Origin: Streptomyces sp. DvalAA-43
GTDB taxonomy: Bacteria > Actinomycetota > Actinomycetes > Streptomycetales > Streptomycetaceae
Assembly: GCF_900091725.1 (NCBI RefSeq)
Contig: NZ_FMBW01000033.1
Location: forward strand, 1-64,000
Length of the DNA: 64,000 nucleotides
Direction of reading: 5' to 3'
The notes beneath the pieces are model-generated. The model made no database searches and was not told the DNA's origin. It was given only the letters and a program-made list of their open reading frames with translations. Both the position numbers and the translations under genes were made by a program. Positions 1 to 7,903 of this stretch are shown here, in pieces (positions within the stretch are counted from its first letter, which is position 1; the number at the start of each line of letters is the position of its first letter).

Positions 1-533
1 CCCACCGGCGGGCGGCCGCCGGCGGCTCCCCGCCCCTGCGCGCCGACGGGGAGCGCGGCCGCCTCGGCGCGCGCGGCGTCCTCGCGGAAGAGCAGATGCA
101 CGGGGATGGTCGCGGTCCGCTCGTTGGCGATGACCGCCTGGCGCCGCCCGGTCCCCCACGGCGCGGCACCGGACCGCCCGTCCCCGTCGCCCCCGGAGAC
201 GGGGAGGGAGTCGAAGACGGTGTCGGGGGCCGTGCGGGCCGACGGCGAGGACGGGACGACGGGTACGGCCCCCGGCACCGACACCGAGGCCGAGGTGGCG
301 CCGAACGCGGAGTCCGGCTCCTCGCCCGGGACCAGATCCAGCACGAGGTCGACCACGGAGTCCGGGCCGCCGCCCGGCCCGGGCCCCGCCCCCGCACCCT
401 GGCCGCCGCCCTCCCGTCCGGGCGGCACCACCCGGCCCGGCCCGCAGGCCCTGACCGGATCCCGCTCCCGCTCCCCCTCGTCCGGCCTGCCGTTCTCCGG
501 GGTTCCGGAGCTGTCCGACACCGTGGATCGCAT
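1..533 (-). CDS. Hypothetical protein, N-terminal part (runs off left edge)
   Basis: An open minus-strand frame enters from the left edge with no stop over about 177 codons. The ATG ending at 533 is preferred because a GGAGG lies 5 bases upstream; an in-frame ATG at 548 is the alternative. It begins 10-25 bases after the stop of the NlpC/P60 gene, so the two are probably co-transcribed. The visible part is Gly/Pro/Asp-rich and disordered-looking, then has a short segment TATIPVHLLFRE near the edge. That segment weakly recalls the first strand of SsgA-type proteins (sporulation-specific cell-division proteins), but too little is present to assign a family. Confidence 0.5.
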   Translation of the reverse strand, partial: MRSTVSDSSGTPENGRPDEGERERDPVRACGPGRVVPPGREGGGQGAGAGPGPGGGPDSVVDLVLDLVPGEEPDSAFGATSASVSVPGAVPVVPSSPSARTAPDTVFDSLPVSGGDGDGRSGAAPWGTGRRQAVIANERTATIPVHLLFREDAARAEAAALPVGAQGRGAAGGRPPV

Positions 534-558
534 ACCCGCCTCCGTCATGTCCGTCGTG

Positions 559-1908
559 TCACCCGAAGAGTCGCCGCCAGGTCTCCGGGCCGGGGTAGCC
601 GTCGGCCGCTCCGCCCCGCCAGCCCTGAGCCCGTTGGAAGGCCTCGACATTGCGCCGGTCCGCCTCGGTCCACCGGGGTCCGGGCCCCGAGGTGTAATGC
701 GTGCCGAAACCCTTCTTCACCAACTGCTTGCCGAGCTTGTCGACATGGCTGTTGGACTGTCCGGGCCGGAAATAGCCCCGCCCGGGGAACGTTGAACCCG
801 GGTTCGAGTCGCCGTGGCCGGCCTGCGTCCCGTTCCTGTCGCCGCTTCCGGCGCCGGGGATGTCGCGGCCGGTGCCGCTCGCCAGCAGCCGCCAGGTCTC
901 GGCACCGGGGATGCCGTCGGCCTCCTTGCCCTTCCAGCCCTGGGCCTTCTGGAACGCCTGGGTCGCGCGCCGGTCCGCGTCGCCCCAGCCCGGCCCGGGG
1001 CCGACCGAGTAGAAGCGCTGGCCGCCCCGGCCCACGAGCATCCTGCCGAGCTGGGTGACATAGGCGTTGCTGACACCGGGACCGAACTTCCCGGCGCCCG
1101 GGAACCCGGTCGACGACGAGCCGCCGCCGGCGCTGCCGCCGCCGAGGCCCTTGTAGCGGTACGCGACATAGCCGCCGGAGTTGCTCCAGTACGCCATGGG
1201 CGTCGTCTTCTTGCGGGTGTGCGGCTTCGTCTGCTCGTACGCGGTGTAGTGGGTGTGCGTGTAGTCGGTCCAGCCGCCGAAGATCGTGACGTGCGAGCCC
1301 TTCGAGGGGTCGGCCGGGTTGTGGAAGAGCAGGATGTCGCCGGGCTGCAGCTCCGCCCGCGAGATCCGCGTCCCGAATGCGGCGAGACTGCCGGTCCACT
1401 CGTTGCCGGGCAGGTTCCAGGCCATCGACACAAAGCCGGAGCAGTCCTGCCGGTAACCGTCGTTCCAGTACTTGGTCATGCTGTACGGAACTTGCGCGGA
1501 CACCCACTTCTTCGCGCGGTTGATGATGTCGGCCCGGCTGGTCGTGCGCAGCTTGGGCGTGGTCGTCGTGGACGAGGGCGGTCCGGAGGCGCCGCCGCCC
1601 CGCAGCGGTCCGGGCCCGCCCTGCGGGCTGTCCCCGCTCGGGTCGGTCCGGGCGGACCCGGCCGCCCCCGCGGCCCGGTCGCCCGTCGTACCCGTCACAC
1701 CCGGCGCACCCACCGCCTCGGCGACGCCGGTGCTCAGCACCACCCCGGCCGCGGTGGCCAGCACCAGGGCGCGGCGTGCGCCGTGTGCGGCCGGATGACC
1801 TCCGTACCGCACGGGCAGGGCACTGGCGGCGGTCCGCCGCTGGGCGGCGCACCCCGCACAGGCGCAGTCGATGGCGGGCACGTACTCCTCGAAAGCCGGC
1901 ACAGTCAT
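559..1908 (-). CDS. Secreted NlpC/P60-like peptidoglycan hydrolase with two peptidoglycan-binding repeats
   Basis: A 449-residue protein probably acting outside the membrane on peptidoglycan. The ATG at 1908 is chosen over 2019 because GGAGGGG precedes it. The N-terminus is Cys-rich (CACAGCAAQ), and a hydrophobic segment ALVLATAAGVVLSTG near residues 50-65 is likely the export signal. The middle holds the amidase-like core with YRQDCSGFVSMAW (catalytic Cys) and GSHVTIFGGW (catalytic His), plus the PGDILLFH strand typical of amidase_6/NlpC-P60 folds. The C-terminal third has two similar about 60-residue units (PGxxFGPG..NAYVTQLGRML and FRPGQSNSHVDKLGKQL), each ending in AxRRxxxAFQxAQGW, which are peptidoglycan-binding-type repeats. 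The core family is clear; the exact bond cut is not shown. Confidence 0.82.
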   Translation of the reverse strand: MTVPAFEEYVPAIDCACAGCAAQRRTAASALPVRYGGHPAAHGARRALVLATAAGVVLSTGVAEAVGAPGVTGTTGDRAAGAAGSARTDPSGDSPQGGPGPLRGGGASGPPSSTTTTPKLRTTSRADIINRAKKWVSAQVPYSMTKYWNDGYRQDCSGFVSMAWNLPGNEWTGSLAAFGTRISRAELQPGDILLFHNPADPSKGSHVTIFGGWTDYTHTHYTAYEQTKPHTRKKTTPMAYWSNSGGYVAYRYKGLGGGSAGGGSSSTGFPGAGKFGPGVSNAYVTQLGRMLVGRGGQRFYSVGPGPGWGDADRRATQAFQKAQGWKGKEADGIPGAETWRLLASGTGRDIPGAGSGDRNGTQAGHGDSNPGSTFPGRGYFRPGQSNSHVDKLGKQLVKKGFGTHYTSGPGPRWTEADRRNVEAFQRAQGWRGGAADGYPGPETWRRLFG

Positions 1909-2092
1909 GCGTTTCCCCTCCGCACTCGTCAAGATCTTTGGGCGCATCTGCACGGGCGCCAGTGTCTCAACTCTCCTGACATATCGCATTTTGACGGACA
2001 GAAGTGAAAAAACGACCATCCGACAGGCCGTGATGGACGGTAAATGGTCAGGAGCACCCCCCGTCTTCGGGTAGAGTTCTCCAGGTCAGCAG

Positions 2093-2166
2093 GCGCCGCT
2101 AGCTCAGTTGGTTAGAGCAGCTGACTCTTAATCAGCGGGTCCGGGGTTCGAGTCCCTGGCGGCGCA
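2093..2166 (+). tRNA. tRNA-Lys(CTT)
   Basis: A complete cloverleaf is present. The acceptor stem pairs 2093-2099 (gcgccgc) with 2159-2165 with no mismatch. The anticodon stem is 2120-2124/2132-2136 around loop ctCTTaa, anticodon at 2127-2129. The T-arm is at 2142-2158 with loop TTCGAGT, and the discriminator is A at 2166. CCA is not encoded. It is followed at once by a strong terminator. Confidence 0.97.
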
Positions 2167-2174
2167 CGCAGAGT

Positions 2175-2207
2175 CAAAGCCCCCTCACCATGCGTGAGGG
2201 GGCTTTG
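2175..2207 (+). terminator. Hairpin terminator after tRNA-Lys
   Basis: A perfect 14-bp stem (2175-2188 with 2194-2207, arm caaagccccctcac) with a 5-base loop lies 8 bases after the tRNA. The A-run on one side and T-run on the other fit intrinsic termination in either direction. Confidence 0.88.
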
Positions 2208-2821
2208 CTCGTAGGTGAACCCTCCGCGCCGAAGCCTCCCGCACCGAAGCCTCGCGCCGGGCCTGCGCCCCGCGGCGCCCTCCGCGACGCCACCCTGAAC
2301 CACTACCCGCACAGACGGCGCACAGTCATTTCATAGCTGTCACACAGTCACCAACCGGTCACACAGCGGCGCGAAGGCCGATTCCATACACCTCCGTGCA
2401 CCCTTCCACAAGGGGTAGGCATATCGCACATACGACCTGCAACCCACCCTTTCCTCCCTTGCGAGCGGGGTCGGGGTCCAAGGTCGGAGTCCGGGGTCGA
2501 GGGTCGGGGTCGGGGGTCGGGGTCGGACCATCCGTTCAGTGATCGTCCGCTCCAACCAGGCTGAGGGGCCGAACAGTTGGGACCGCCGAGGGGACTGCCA
2601 AGGGGACGTTCCGGTGGTCCGCTCCGGACTCGCGGGAACGCACGGGCCATGACCACCGGCGCAGTTGACCGAGGAGTCACCACGCAGGAGCGGTCGGTGA
2701 ACCTGCCGCCCCTTCAGGACCGATGGCTGCCCGCCCACGTGGAGTCGCGGCCCCGGGCCAGCTGGACCGTGAACTGCCCTCGGTACGGGCGCCGGTGCGC
2801 TGTCGCAGCCGTGTCGTCCTG
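2208..2821. other. Gene-free region after tRNA-Lys with G-rich repeats
   Basis: I find no credible gene in these about 610 bases: the two overlapping minus-strand frames (2340-2738, 2348-2683) lack codon bias, an RBS and recognisable domains. The region carries gtcacacag repeated near 2340-2362 and, at about 2466-2526, a tract of runs of three to five G alternating with tc/tcg on the plus strand. That tract could form G-quadruplex structures in single-stranded DNA. Confidence 0.6.
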
Positions 2822-2863
2822 AGGCCCCAGGCCCCAGGCCTCAGGCCTCAGGCCTCAGGCCTT
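2822..2863. repeat. Six tandem 7-bp repeats at a stop codon
   Basis: Six consecutive heptamers read aggcccc, aggcccc, aggcctc, aggcctc, aggcctc, aggcctt on the plus strand. On the minus strand the tract begins exactly at the TGA stop of the sortase gene (2855-2857), so each TGAGGCC copy repeats the stop context downstream. Confidence 0.85.
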
Positions 2864-3535
2864 GTCGCCCGCGGGCTTCTCGCCGGTCAGGTAGGCGGAG
2901 ACGACGACATTCGCGTCGTACTCGTGCGACGTCCGGTCGAAGGTCCCGCCGCAGGTGATCAGGCGGAGCTCCGCCCGGCCGTCCTGGCGGGGGCCGTACG
3001 CCTTGTCGGCGTCGAAGCGTGCCCGGGTGAAGACCTGGACGTCGTCGATGGTGAATTCGGCGACGGTGCCGTCCGCGCGGATGACCTCGACCTTGGCGCC
3101 GGGGCGGGCCGCGCTCAGCCCGTAGAAGACGGCCGGCCGGATCTCGGTGTCGACATGGCCGACGAGGAGGGCGGGGCCCTTCGCGCCGGGCTCGGTGCCA
3201 CCGCCGTACCAGCCGACGGTCTGGGGCGTGTCGAACGGGGGCGGCTCGATCGCCCCGTCCTTGTCCAGGTCCCGGGCGACCACGGGCGCCCGGACGCCGA
3301 TCGAGGGGATCTCCACCCGCTCCGGCACGGCGCCCTCGATCGGGTCGTGCGGCGGGGGCAGCGCTACGCCGAGAGGGCGGCCCACCGCGGCGATGTCGCC
3401 CGTGGTCGGGGCGGAGCTGGCGCCGGAGCCGTCGGTGATGCCGCGGCCCCAGAGCCACAGGCCCAGCAGCAGGACGGCCCAGGCCACTCCCGCGAGCAGC
3501 CTGCCGTGGCCCGCGGTGCCGTCCGGGGCGGACAT
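2855..3535 (-). CDS. Class F sortase
   Basis: A 226-residue membrane-anchored cysteine transpeptidase. Residues 11-31 are a single N-terminal membrane segment (LLAGVAWAVLLLGLWLWG), followed by a Ser/Thr/Gly linker and then the sortase barrel. The catalytic set is visible: His127 in LLVGHVDT, Cys195 in RLITCGGTFD and Arg201. The TLTC-type block reading LITCGG and the overall length match actinobacterial class F enzymes. It starts 1 base after the stop of the upstream membrane protein gene, so the pair form an operon and the partner may be a substrate or companion. Six heptamer repeats start at its stop codon. The family call is firm; the substrate is unknown. Confidence 0.9.
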   Translation of the reverse strand: MSAPDGTAGHGRLLAGVAWAVLLLGLWLWGRGITDGSGASSAPTTGDIAAVGRPLGVALPPPHDPIEGAVPERVEIPSIGVRAPVVARDLDKDGAIEPPPFDTPQTVGWYGGGTEPGAKGPALLVGHVDTEIRPAVFYGLSAARPGAKVEVIRADGTVAEFTIDDVQVFTRARFDADKAYGPRQDGRAELRLITCGGTFDRTSHEYDANVVVSAYLTGEKPAGDKA

Positions 3536-3536
3536 G

Positions 3537-4103
3537 TCAGTCCGTGGCCGGACGGCGGCGGGCGCTGCGGAACGCGACGGCGACGGCCGCGACGGCCGCC
3601 AGGACCAGTCCGATCACCGCGTGCACGGTGCCGGGGCCCTCCTGCCGGGCGTCCCGGCCGGCGAACAGGGTGGCACCGCCGCCACCTGCGGCGACCGGGG
3701 CCAGCGGGGTGGCCCGGCCACGGTCGACAACGGTGAGCGTGCCGGTGGCGGTGGCTCCCGTGGTGCCCTTGCCGTCCTTGCAGTCGACCCGGAGGTCGTA
3801 GTCGCCCGGGGAGGCGTCCGAGCTGATCCGGGCTCTGGTGACGAGGCCGCCGTCCGCGGCGGACGAGAAGCGCGCCTCGGAGACGAAGGCATCGGAACGG
3901 CCCGTGGCCTCGTCGCCCTCGCAGCCCTCCAGCCGCAGGTCCGTCTCACCGCCGGGCACGAGGGAGGACGGGGTGGCCGTCAGGGAGACGCGGCCTTTCT
4001 CCTGGGCGGACCCGGAGCCGGAGTCGGCCAGTGCGGCGGAAGCCGGCACCAGGGTCGCCGCGACGACCGCGGCGGCACAGAACGTGAGGGGTATCAAACG
4101 CAT
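3537..4103 (-). CDS. Secreted C-terminally anchored protein, sortase F partner
   Basis: A 188-residue protein with a Sec signal peptide (LTFCAAAVVAATLVPASA, cleavage likely after ALA at about residue 26), an Ig-like all-beta body and a C-terminal hydrophobic segment (AVIGLVLAAVAAVAVAF) followed by RSARRRP. The body resembles Streptomyces proteins found next to class F sortases. A tail of hydrophobic span plus positive residues looks like a sorting tail, but I see no LPXTG-like pentapeptide before it (the preceding residues are RDARQEGPG). It is first in a two-gene operon with the sortase, 1 base apart. No enzymatic motif is visible. Confidence 0.75.
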   Translation of the reverse strand: MRLIPLTFCAAAVVAATLVPASAALADSGSGSAQEKGRVSLTATPSSLVPGGETDLRLEGCEGDEATGRSDAFVSEARFSSAADGGLVTRARISSDASPGDYDLRVDCKDGKGTTGATATGTLTVVDRGRATPLAPVAAGGGGATLFAGRDARQEGPGTVHAVIGLVLAAVAAVAVAFRSARRRPATD

Positions 4104-4231
4104 CGTGAACCTCCTCTGTGCAGGTTCACGCCTCCGGAGGGTTTTCGCATCCGCAGGGGCGCGGGGGTACGGCCCCCGGGGGCCGCCCGGACCCCGCCCC
4201 CGCGCCCTTTTCTGCTGTGCCCGGCCGGGGC

Positions 4232-5020
4232 TCAGCCCGCTTCGACGAGACCGACCAGATCGGCGATCGAGTCGACGACCGTGGACGGCCGGAAGGGGTA
4301 CTTGTCGATGTCGGCGACCGTGGTGAGACCGGTGAGGACCAGGAAGGTCTGCATCCCCGCCTCCAGACCGGCCAGCACATCGGTGTCCATCCGGTCGCCG
4401 ATCATGGCGCTCGACTCGGAGTGGGCGCCGATCGCGTTGAGCCCGGTGCGCATCATCAGCGGGTTGGGCTTGCCCGCGAAGTACGGGGCCTTGCCGGTGG
4501 CCTTGGTGATGAGGGCGGCGACGGACCCGGTGGCGGGCAGCGGCCCCTCGGCGGACGGGCCGGTCTCGTCGGGGTTGGTGCAGATGAAGCGGGCGCCGCC
4601 GTTGATCAGCCGGATCGCCTTGGTGAGCGCCTCGAAGCTGTAGGTGCGGGTCTCACCGAGTACCACGTAGTCCGGCTCGTGGTCGGTGAGGACGTAGCCG
4701 ATGTCGTGCAGGGCGGTGGTGAGACCGGCCTCGCCGATGACGTACGCCGTGCCGCCGGGCCGCTGGTCGTCCAGGAACTGGGCGGTGGCCAGGGCGGAGG
4801 TCCAGATGTTCTCCACGGGCACGTCCAGGCCCATGCGGTTCAGCCGGGCGTGCAGGTCGCGGGCGGTGTAGATGGAGTTGTTGGTGAGGACCAGAAAGGG
4901 CAGCCCCGAGTCACGCAACCGCTTGATGAAGGCATCGGCTCCGGGGATCGGCGTCCCCTCGTGGATCAGGACTCCGTCCATGTCGGTGAGCCAGGATGTG
5001 ATCGGCTTGCGCTCTGCCAT
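4232..5020 (-). CDS. HAD-IIA family hydrolase (NagD-like phosphatase)
   Basis: A 262-residue cytosolic phosphatase of the HAD superfamily, subclass IIA. Motif I is LTDMDGVLIHEG near residues 11-22 with the nucleophile and acid Asp pair. Motif II is VLTNNS near residues 44-49, the motif III Lys is in FAGKPNP, and motif IV is MIGDRMDTD. The large cap between motifs II and III is typical of NagD/AraL-type nucleotide or sugar phosphatases. Length is normal for the family. It stands alone: the next gene starts more than 100 bases away and the sortase pair is separated by 128 bases. The physiological substrate cannot be read from sequence. Confidence 0.88.
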   Translation of the reverse strand: MAERKPITSWLTDMDGVLIHEGTPIPGADAFIKRLRDSGLPFLVLTNNSIYTARDLHARLNRMGLDVPVENIWTSALATAQFLDDQRPGGTAYVIGEAGLTTALHDIGYVLTDHEPDYVVLGETRTYSFEALTKAIRLINGGARFICTNPDETGPSAEGPLPATGSVAALITKATGKAPYFAGKPNPLMMRTGLNAIGAHSESSAMIGDRMDTDVLAGLEAGMQTFLVLTGLTTVADIDKYPFRPSTVVDSIADLVGLVEAG

Positions 5021-5130
5021 GTGTGGGACTCCTGCCGTACGCCGTGTGCGGGGACGCCGGCGGCACCGCGTTGTGCAGCGCCGACGCCCCCGATTTTAGG
5101 CCGTCCGTTCGATCTGCCGGAACGGCCGGA

Positions 5131-6630
5131 TCACCGCGTCGTGAGTGTCACTCCGTCGATCACCCAGAACCAGTTGTTGCCGCCGGTGTAGCGGAAGCGG
5201 ACCTGTGCGGTGGTGGCGCCGGGCGGGACCTGGAGGGTGAGCGATTCGGTCTTCGCGACGGTGTCGGCGGTGTACGTCTTCACGACGGCCGGGGTGCCTC
5301 CGTCGTAGGAGACGAGCACCTGGCCCTTCTGCGGGGCTTCCTGGCGGTAGTGGGTGGTGTAGGCGAGGGTGGCGGTGCGGCCGCCGGTGACCGGCCAGGC
5401 GGGGCTGATCAGGGTGGAGTCGAAGGTGCCGGTGACGCTCTTGTCGCTCCATTCGTCGCCGTCGGCGACCGCGAAGACATTGCGGGCCCGGACGTTGGTC
5501 TCGCGCCACTGGTTGCGCTCGGCGGATGTCCAGAACTCGTCGGTGGTGAAGGTCCAGCCGCGCCATTCGGTGACGCCGCCGGTGCCCATCGCGCTGTTGT
5601 CGACCGACCACCCGGCGGGCGGGGTGTGGGTGAAGCCGACGACGGACCCGCCGATTCCCGTCTCGTCGACGCGGGTCCCGAGCTGCGGGCGCAGCGCGTC
5701 GAAGGCGTCGGGGACGGGCTGCTGGAGCGGCCGGCCGTCCAGGTTCCAGGCCGGGTCGACGGCTATGCCGAGGTGGGCGAGGGCGGAGGCGGCGACGTCC
5801 GGCATCCTGATGTCGTAGCGGGTGGAGCCCGGGGTGACGGTGCCGCCGCTCGCGATGAGGAAGGTCTGCCGTTCGGCCGCGCTGGAGCCGCCGTGGCCGC
5901 CCGCGTCGGTGTGCCCGTGGTCGGCGGTGATCATGATGAGCCAGTCCTCGGAGCCGTGGGTGGCCCGGCCCCGTACGGCGGCGACCAGCTGCCCGACCTG
6001 GGCGTCCACGCCGTGGATGGCGTCCAGGTACTGCGTGCTCGCGGCGCCGTGGCTGTGCCCGGCGTGGTCGACGTTGTCGAGGTGGACGAAGACCGCGTCC
6101 CGGTTGCCGGCGGCCAGTTCGGCGACGGCTCTGCTGGTGGTGCCGGTGTCGTACTCGGCGTCCGGGGTGGAGACCCGGGTGTCGACCTTCGCGGAGAAGA
6201 TCGTGTCGGTGACGGGGTTCCAGGAGGCGACCGCGTACGTGGACAGCCCCGGCTTCGCGGTCTCGATCCGGGTGAGGAAGTCGGGGTACTGCGCGAAGGC
6301 GTGGCCGGTGAAGGCGTTGTCCTTGACGCGGTGCTTGTCGGGCCAGACGCCGGTGATGATCGTGGACCAGCCGGGGCCGGACAGGGTGGGCGCCATCGGG
6401 TCGGCGTAGAGCGGGCTGACCGAGGTGAGTCCGGTGGACATCAGCTCGTCCAGGTGGGGGGCGTCCGCGTCCTTGATCCGGTTCAGCAGGGCGCCGTCCA
6501 GGCCGATGACCAGGACCTTGGGGGTACGGGCCGCGGCCCGTGCGGTGGTGGCGGCGGCGAGCGGTCCTGCGGCGGCGGCGAGGGCGGCCGCGCTCATGAG
6601 GAGAGTGCGGCGGGACATGCCTGTGGTCAC
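5131..6630 (-). CDS. Tat-exported alkaline-phosphatase-superfamily phosphodiesterase/phosphatase
   Basis: A 499-residue exported metallo-hydrolase. The GTG at 6630 is preferred (GGAGG 4 bases upstream). The N-terminus has a twin-arginine signal SRRTLLMSAAALAAAA ending in ARA. The catalytic domain has the type I phosphodiesterase/nucleotide pyrophosphatase pattern: KVLVIGLDGALLN (first metal Asp), a Ser/Thr nucleophile region SGPGWSTIITG, HLDNVDHAGHSHG and TADHGHTDAGGHGG (metal His and Asp). The last about 140 residues are an all-beta jelly-roll-like domain ending FRYTGGNNWFWVIDGV, probably carbohydrate- or surface-binding. It follows the phosphonate operon by 144 bases holding a hairpin and a 13-bp element shared with that operon's leader. 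The substrate is inferred only: a phosphodiester or phosphono-ester that feeds the adjacent uptake system. Confidence 0.83.
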   Translation of the reverse strand: MTTGMSRRTLLMSAAALAAAAGPLAAATTARAAARTPKVLVIGLDGALLNRIKDADAPHLDELMSTGLTSVSPLYADPMAPTLSGPGWSTIITGVWPDKHRVKDNAFTGHAFAQYPDFLTRIETAKPGLSTYAVASWNPVTDTIFSAKVDTRVSTPDAEYDTGTTSRAVAELAAGNRDAVFVHLDNVDHAGHSHGAASTQYLDAIHGVDAQVGQLVAAVRGRATHGSEDWLIMITADHGHTDAGGHGGSSAAERQTFLIASGGTVTPGSTRYDIRMPDVAASALAHLGIAVDPAWNLDGRPLQQPVPDAFDALRPQLGTRVDETGIGGSVVGFTHTPPAGWSVDNSAMGTGGVTEWRGWTFTTDEFWTSAERNQWRETNVRARNVFAVADGDEWSDKSVTGTFDSTLISPAWPVTGGRTATLAYTTHYRQEAPQKGQVLVSYDGGTPAVVKTYTADTVAKTESLTLQVPPGATTAQVRFRYTGGNNWFWVIDGVTLTTR

Positions 6631-6664
6631 GGGTCCTCCGTCAAGACGGTGGGGGGGGGCACAC

Positions 6665-6698
6665 GTGCAACTCCCCGCCTTCCGATGGGGAGTTGCAC
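6665..6698. other. 12-bp perfect inverted repeat in leader of exported phosphatase
   Basis: Arms gtgcaactcccc (6665-6676) and ggggagttgcac (6687-6698) flank a 10-base loop. It lies between phnS and the phosphatase start (6630). It lacks a T-run on the minus strand, so it may be a regulator site, an mRNA-stabilising hairpin or a partial terminator for phnS. Confidence 0.6.
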
Positions 6699-6704
6699 AT
6701 GGGA

Positions 6705-6717
6705 CTAGACCCGTTAT
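6705..6717 (-). promoter_or_regulatory. 13-bp element shared with the phosphonate operon leader (copy 1)
   Basis: ctagacccgttat here is identical to 12618-12630. Read on the minus strand it is ATAACGGGTCTAG, with the GGTCTAG half-site typical of HutC/DasR-type GntR operators. It precedes the exported phosphatase gene, and the other copy precedes the FAD oxidase gene. Candidate operator for the GntR regulator at 12716-13486. Confidence 0.5.
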
Positions 6718-6774
6718 CCTTCCGCGATGATCCGCCGGAGGTCCATACCCCTGCGGTGAATCGTCGGGCAACGG

Positions 6775-7836
6775 TCAGCTGCCGGTGGCCGACTTCCAGG
6801 CCTCGACATAGGTGTCCAGGTTGGTGTCGATGTCCGACCAGTCGGGCTCGAAGACCTCCACGCCGTCCATCAGCTTGGCGAGCTCGACGGCGTTGGCGTC
6901 GGTGCCCTTGACGTCCTTGCGGGCGGAGAAGCCGCCGCCGACCTCGCTGACGTCCTTCTGGGCCTGCTCGGAGAGCATGAAGTCGAGCAGCTTCTTTCCG
7001 TTGGCGCTGTGCGGGGCCTTGTTGACCAGGCCGGCCGCGTACGGCAGGGCGAAGGTGGTGGGCTTGCCGCCCTGCTTCGCGGGGAACCAGATGCCGAGGT
7101 TGGGCATGTCCTTGGACTGCGCGTAGTTCATCTGGACGTCGCCGTTGGCGGCGAGCAGCTCGCCCTTGTCGACCTTGGGGGCCAGCTTGCCGGTGGAGGC
7201 GGACGGGCCGACGTTGTTGGCCTGGAGCTTCTTCAGGTACGCCATCGCCGGCTCCTTGCCGCCGAAGTCGTGCATGGCCTTGATGAGTACGGCCGTGCCG
7301 TCACCGGCGACTCCGGGGGTGGAGTACTGGATCTTGTCCTTGAACTTTCCGTCGAGCAGCTCCTCCCAGGTGGTGGGCGCCGACTTCAGTTCCTTCTTGT
7401 TGTAGATGAAGCCGAAGTAGTTGTTGACGACCGAGGTCCACTTGGAGTCGGACGCCTTGTCGGCGCCGTCGACCTGGTCGGAGCCGGCCGGGGCGTACGC
7501 GGCGAGGAGGCCCTTGCCGTCGGCCTGCTGGATGAAGGGCGGCAGGGTGACGAGGACGTCCGCCTGGGTGTTGGACTTCTCGCGGACGGCGCGCTGCACC
7601 ATCTCGCCGGAGCCGCCCTCCACGTACTTGACCTTGATGCCGGTCTTCTTCTCGAAGTCCTTGAACACCTTGTCGTACCAGCCGTCGCCGTTCTCGCCCT
7701 TGAGGCCGTCGGCGCTGTAGACGGTGACGACCTTCTCGTCGGAGGCGGCCGAGGAGCCGCCGCAGGCGGAGAGGGTGGCGGCGAGGGCGAGGCAGCCGGT
7801 GACGGCGGCTATGGGCTTGAGGTGGTTCTTGCGCAT
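6775..7836 (-). CDS. phnS: 2-aminoethylphosphonate ABC transporter, substrate-binding lipoprotein
   Basis: A 353-residue periplasmic-type binding protein anchored as a lipoprotein. The signal peptide ends in the lipobox LSAC (Cys25), and an AGGAGA precedes the ATG. The mature part has the type II fold of iron/thiamine/aminoethylphosphonate-binding proteins: VTVYSADGLKGENGDGWYD, YVEGGSGEMVQR and ADVLVTLPPFIQ, with the family segment YNKKELKSAPTTWEELLD. It is the last gene of the phn operon, 67 bases after phnV. The gap holds a small hairpin (7860-7875) that could adjust its level. Assignment as aminoethylphosphonate binder rests on family resemblance plus the neighbouring phosphonatase and permeases. 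Confidence 0.85.
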   Translation of the reverse strand: MRKNHLKPIAAVTGCLALAATLSACGGSSAASDEKVVTVYSADGLKGENGDGWYDKVFKDFEKKTGIKVKYVEGGSGEMVQRAVREKSNTQADVLVTLPPFIQQADGKGLLAAYAPAGSDQVDGADKASDSKWTSVVNNYFGFIYNKKELKSAPTTWEELLDGKFKDKIQYSTPGVAGDGTAVLIKAMHDFGGKEPAMAYLKKLQANNVGPSASTGKLAPKVDKGELLAANGDVQMNYAQSKDMPNLGIWFPAKQGGKPTTFALPYAAGLVNKAPHSANGKKLLDFMLSEQAQKDVSEVGGGFSARKDVKGTDANAVELAKLMDGVEVFEPDWSDIDTNLDTYVEAWKSATGS

Positions 7837-7903
7837 GGCAGTCGTATCTCCTGGATGTCGGCCGGGGAGCCGGCCGGAGTCAGTACGGGGGTGTGTCGGC
7901 GGA

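Noticed and set aside
2112..2312. 66-residue minus-strand frame over tRNA-Lys
   Set aside because: It is the antisense of the tRNA (the typical TRTPDPLIKSQLL reading) and has no RBS.
2340..2738. Minus-strand frame of 132 residues and an overlapping one of 111
   Set aside because: No codon bias, RBS or domain; lies over repeats.
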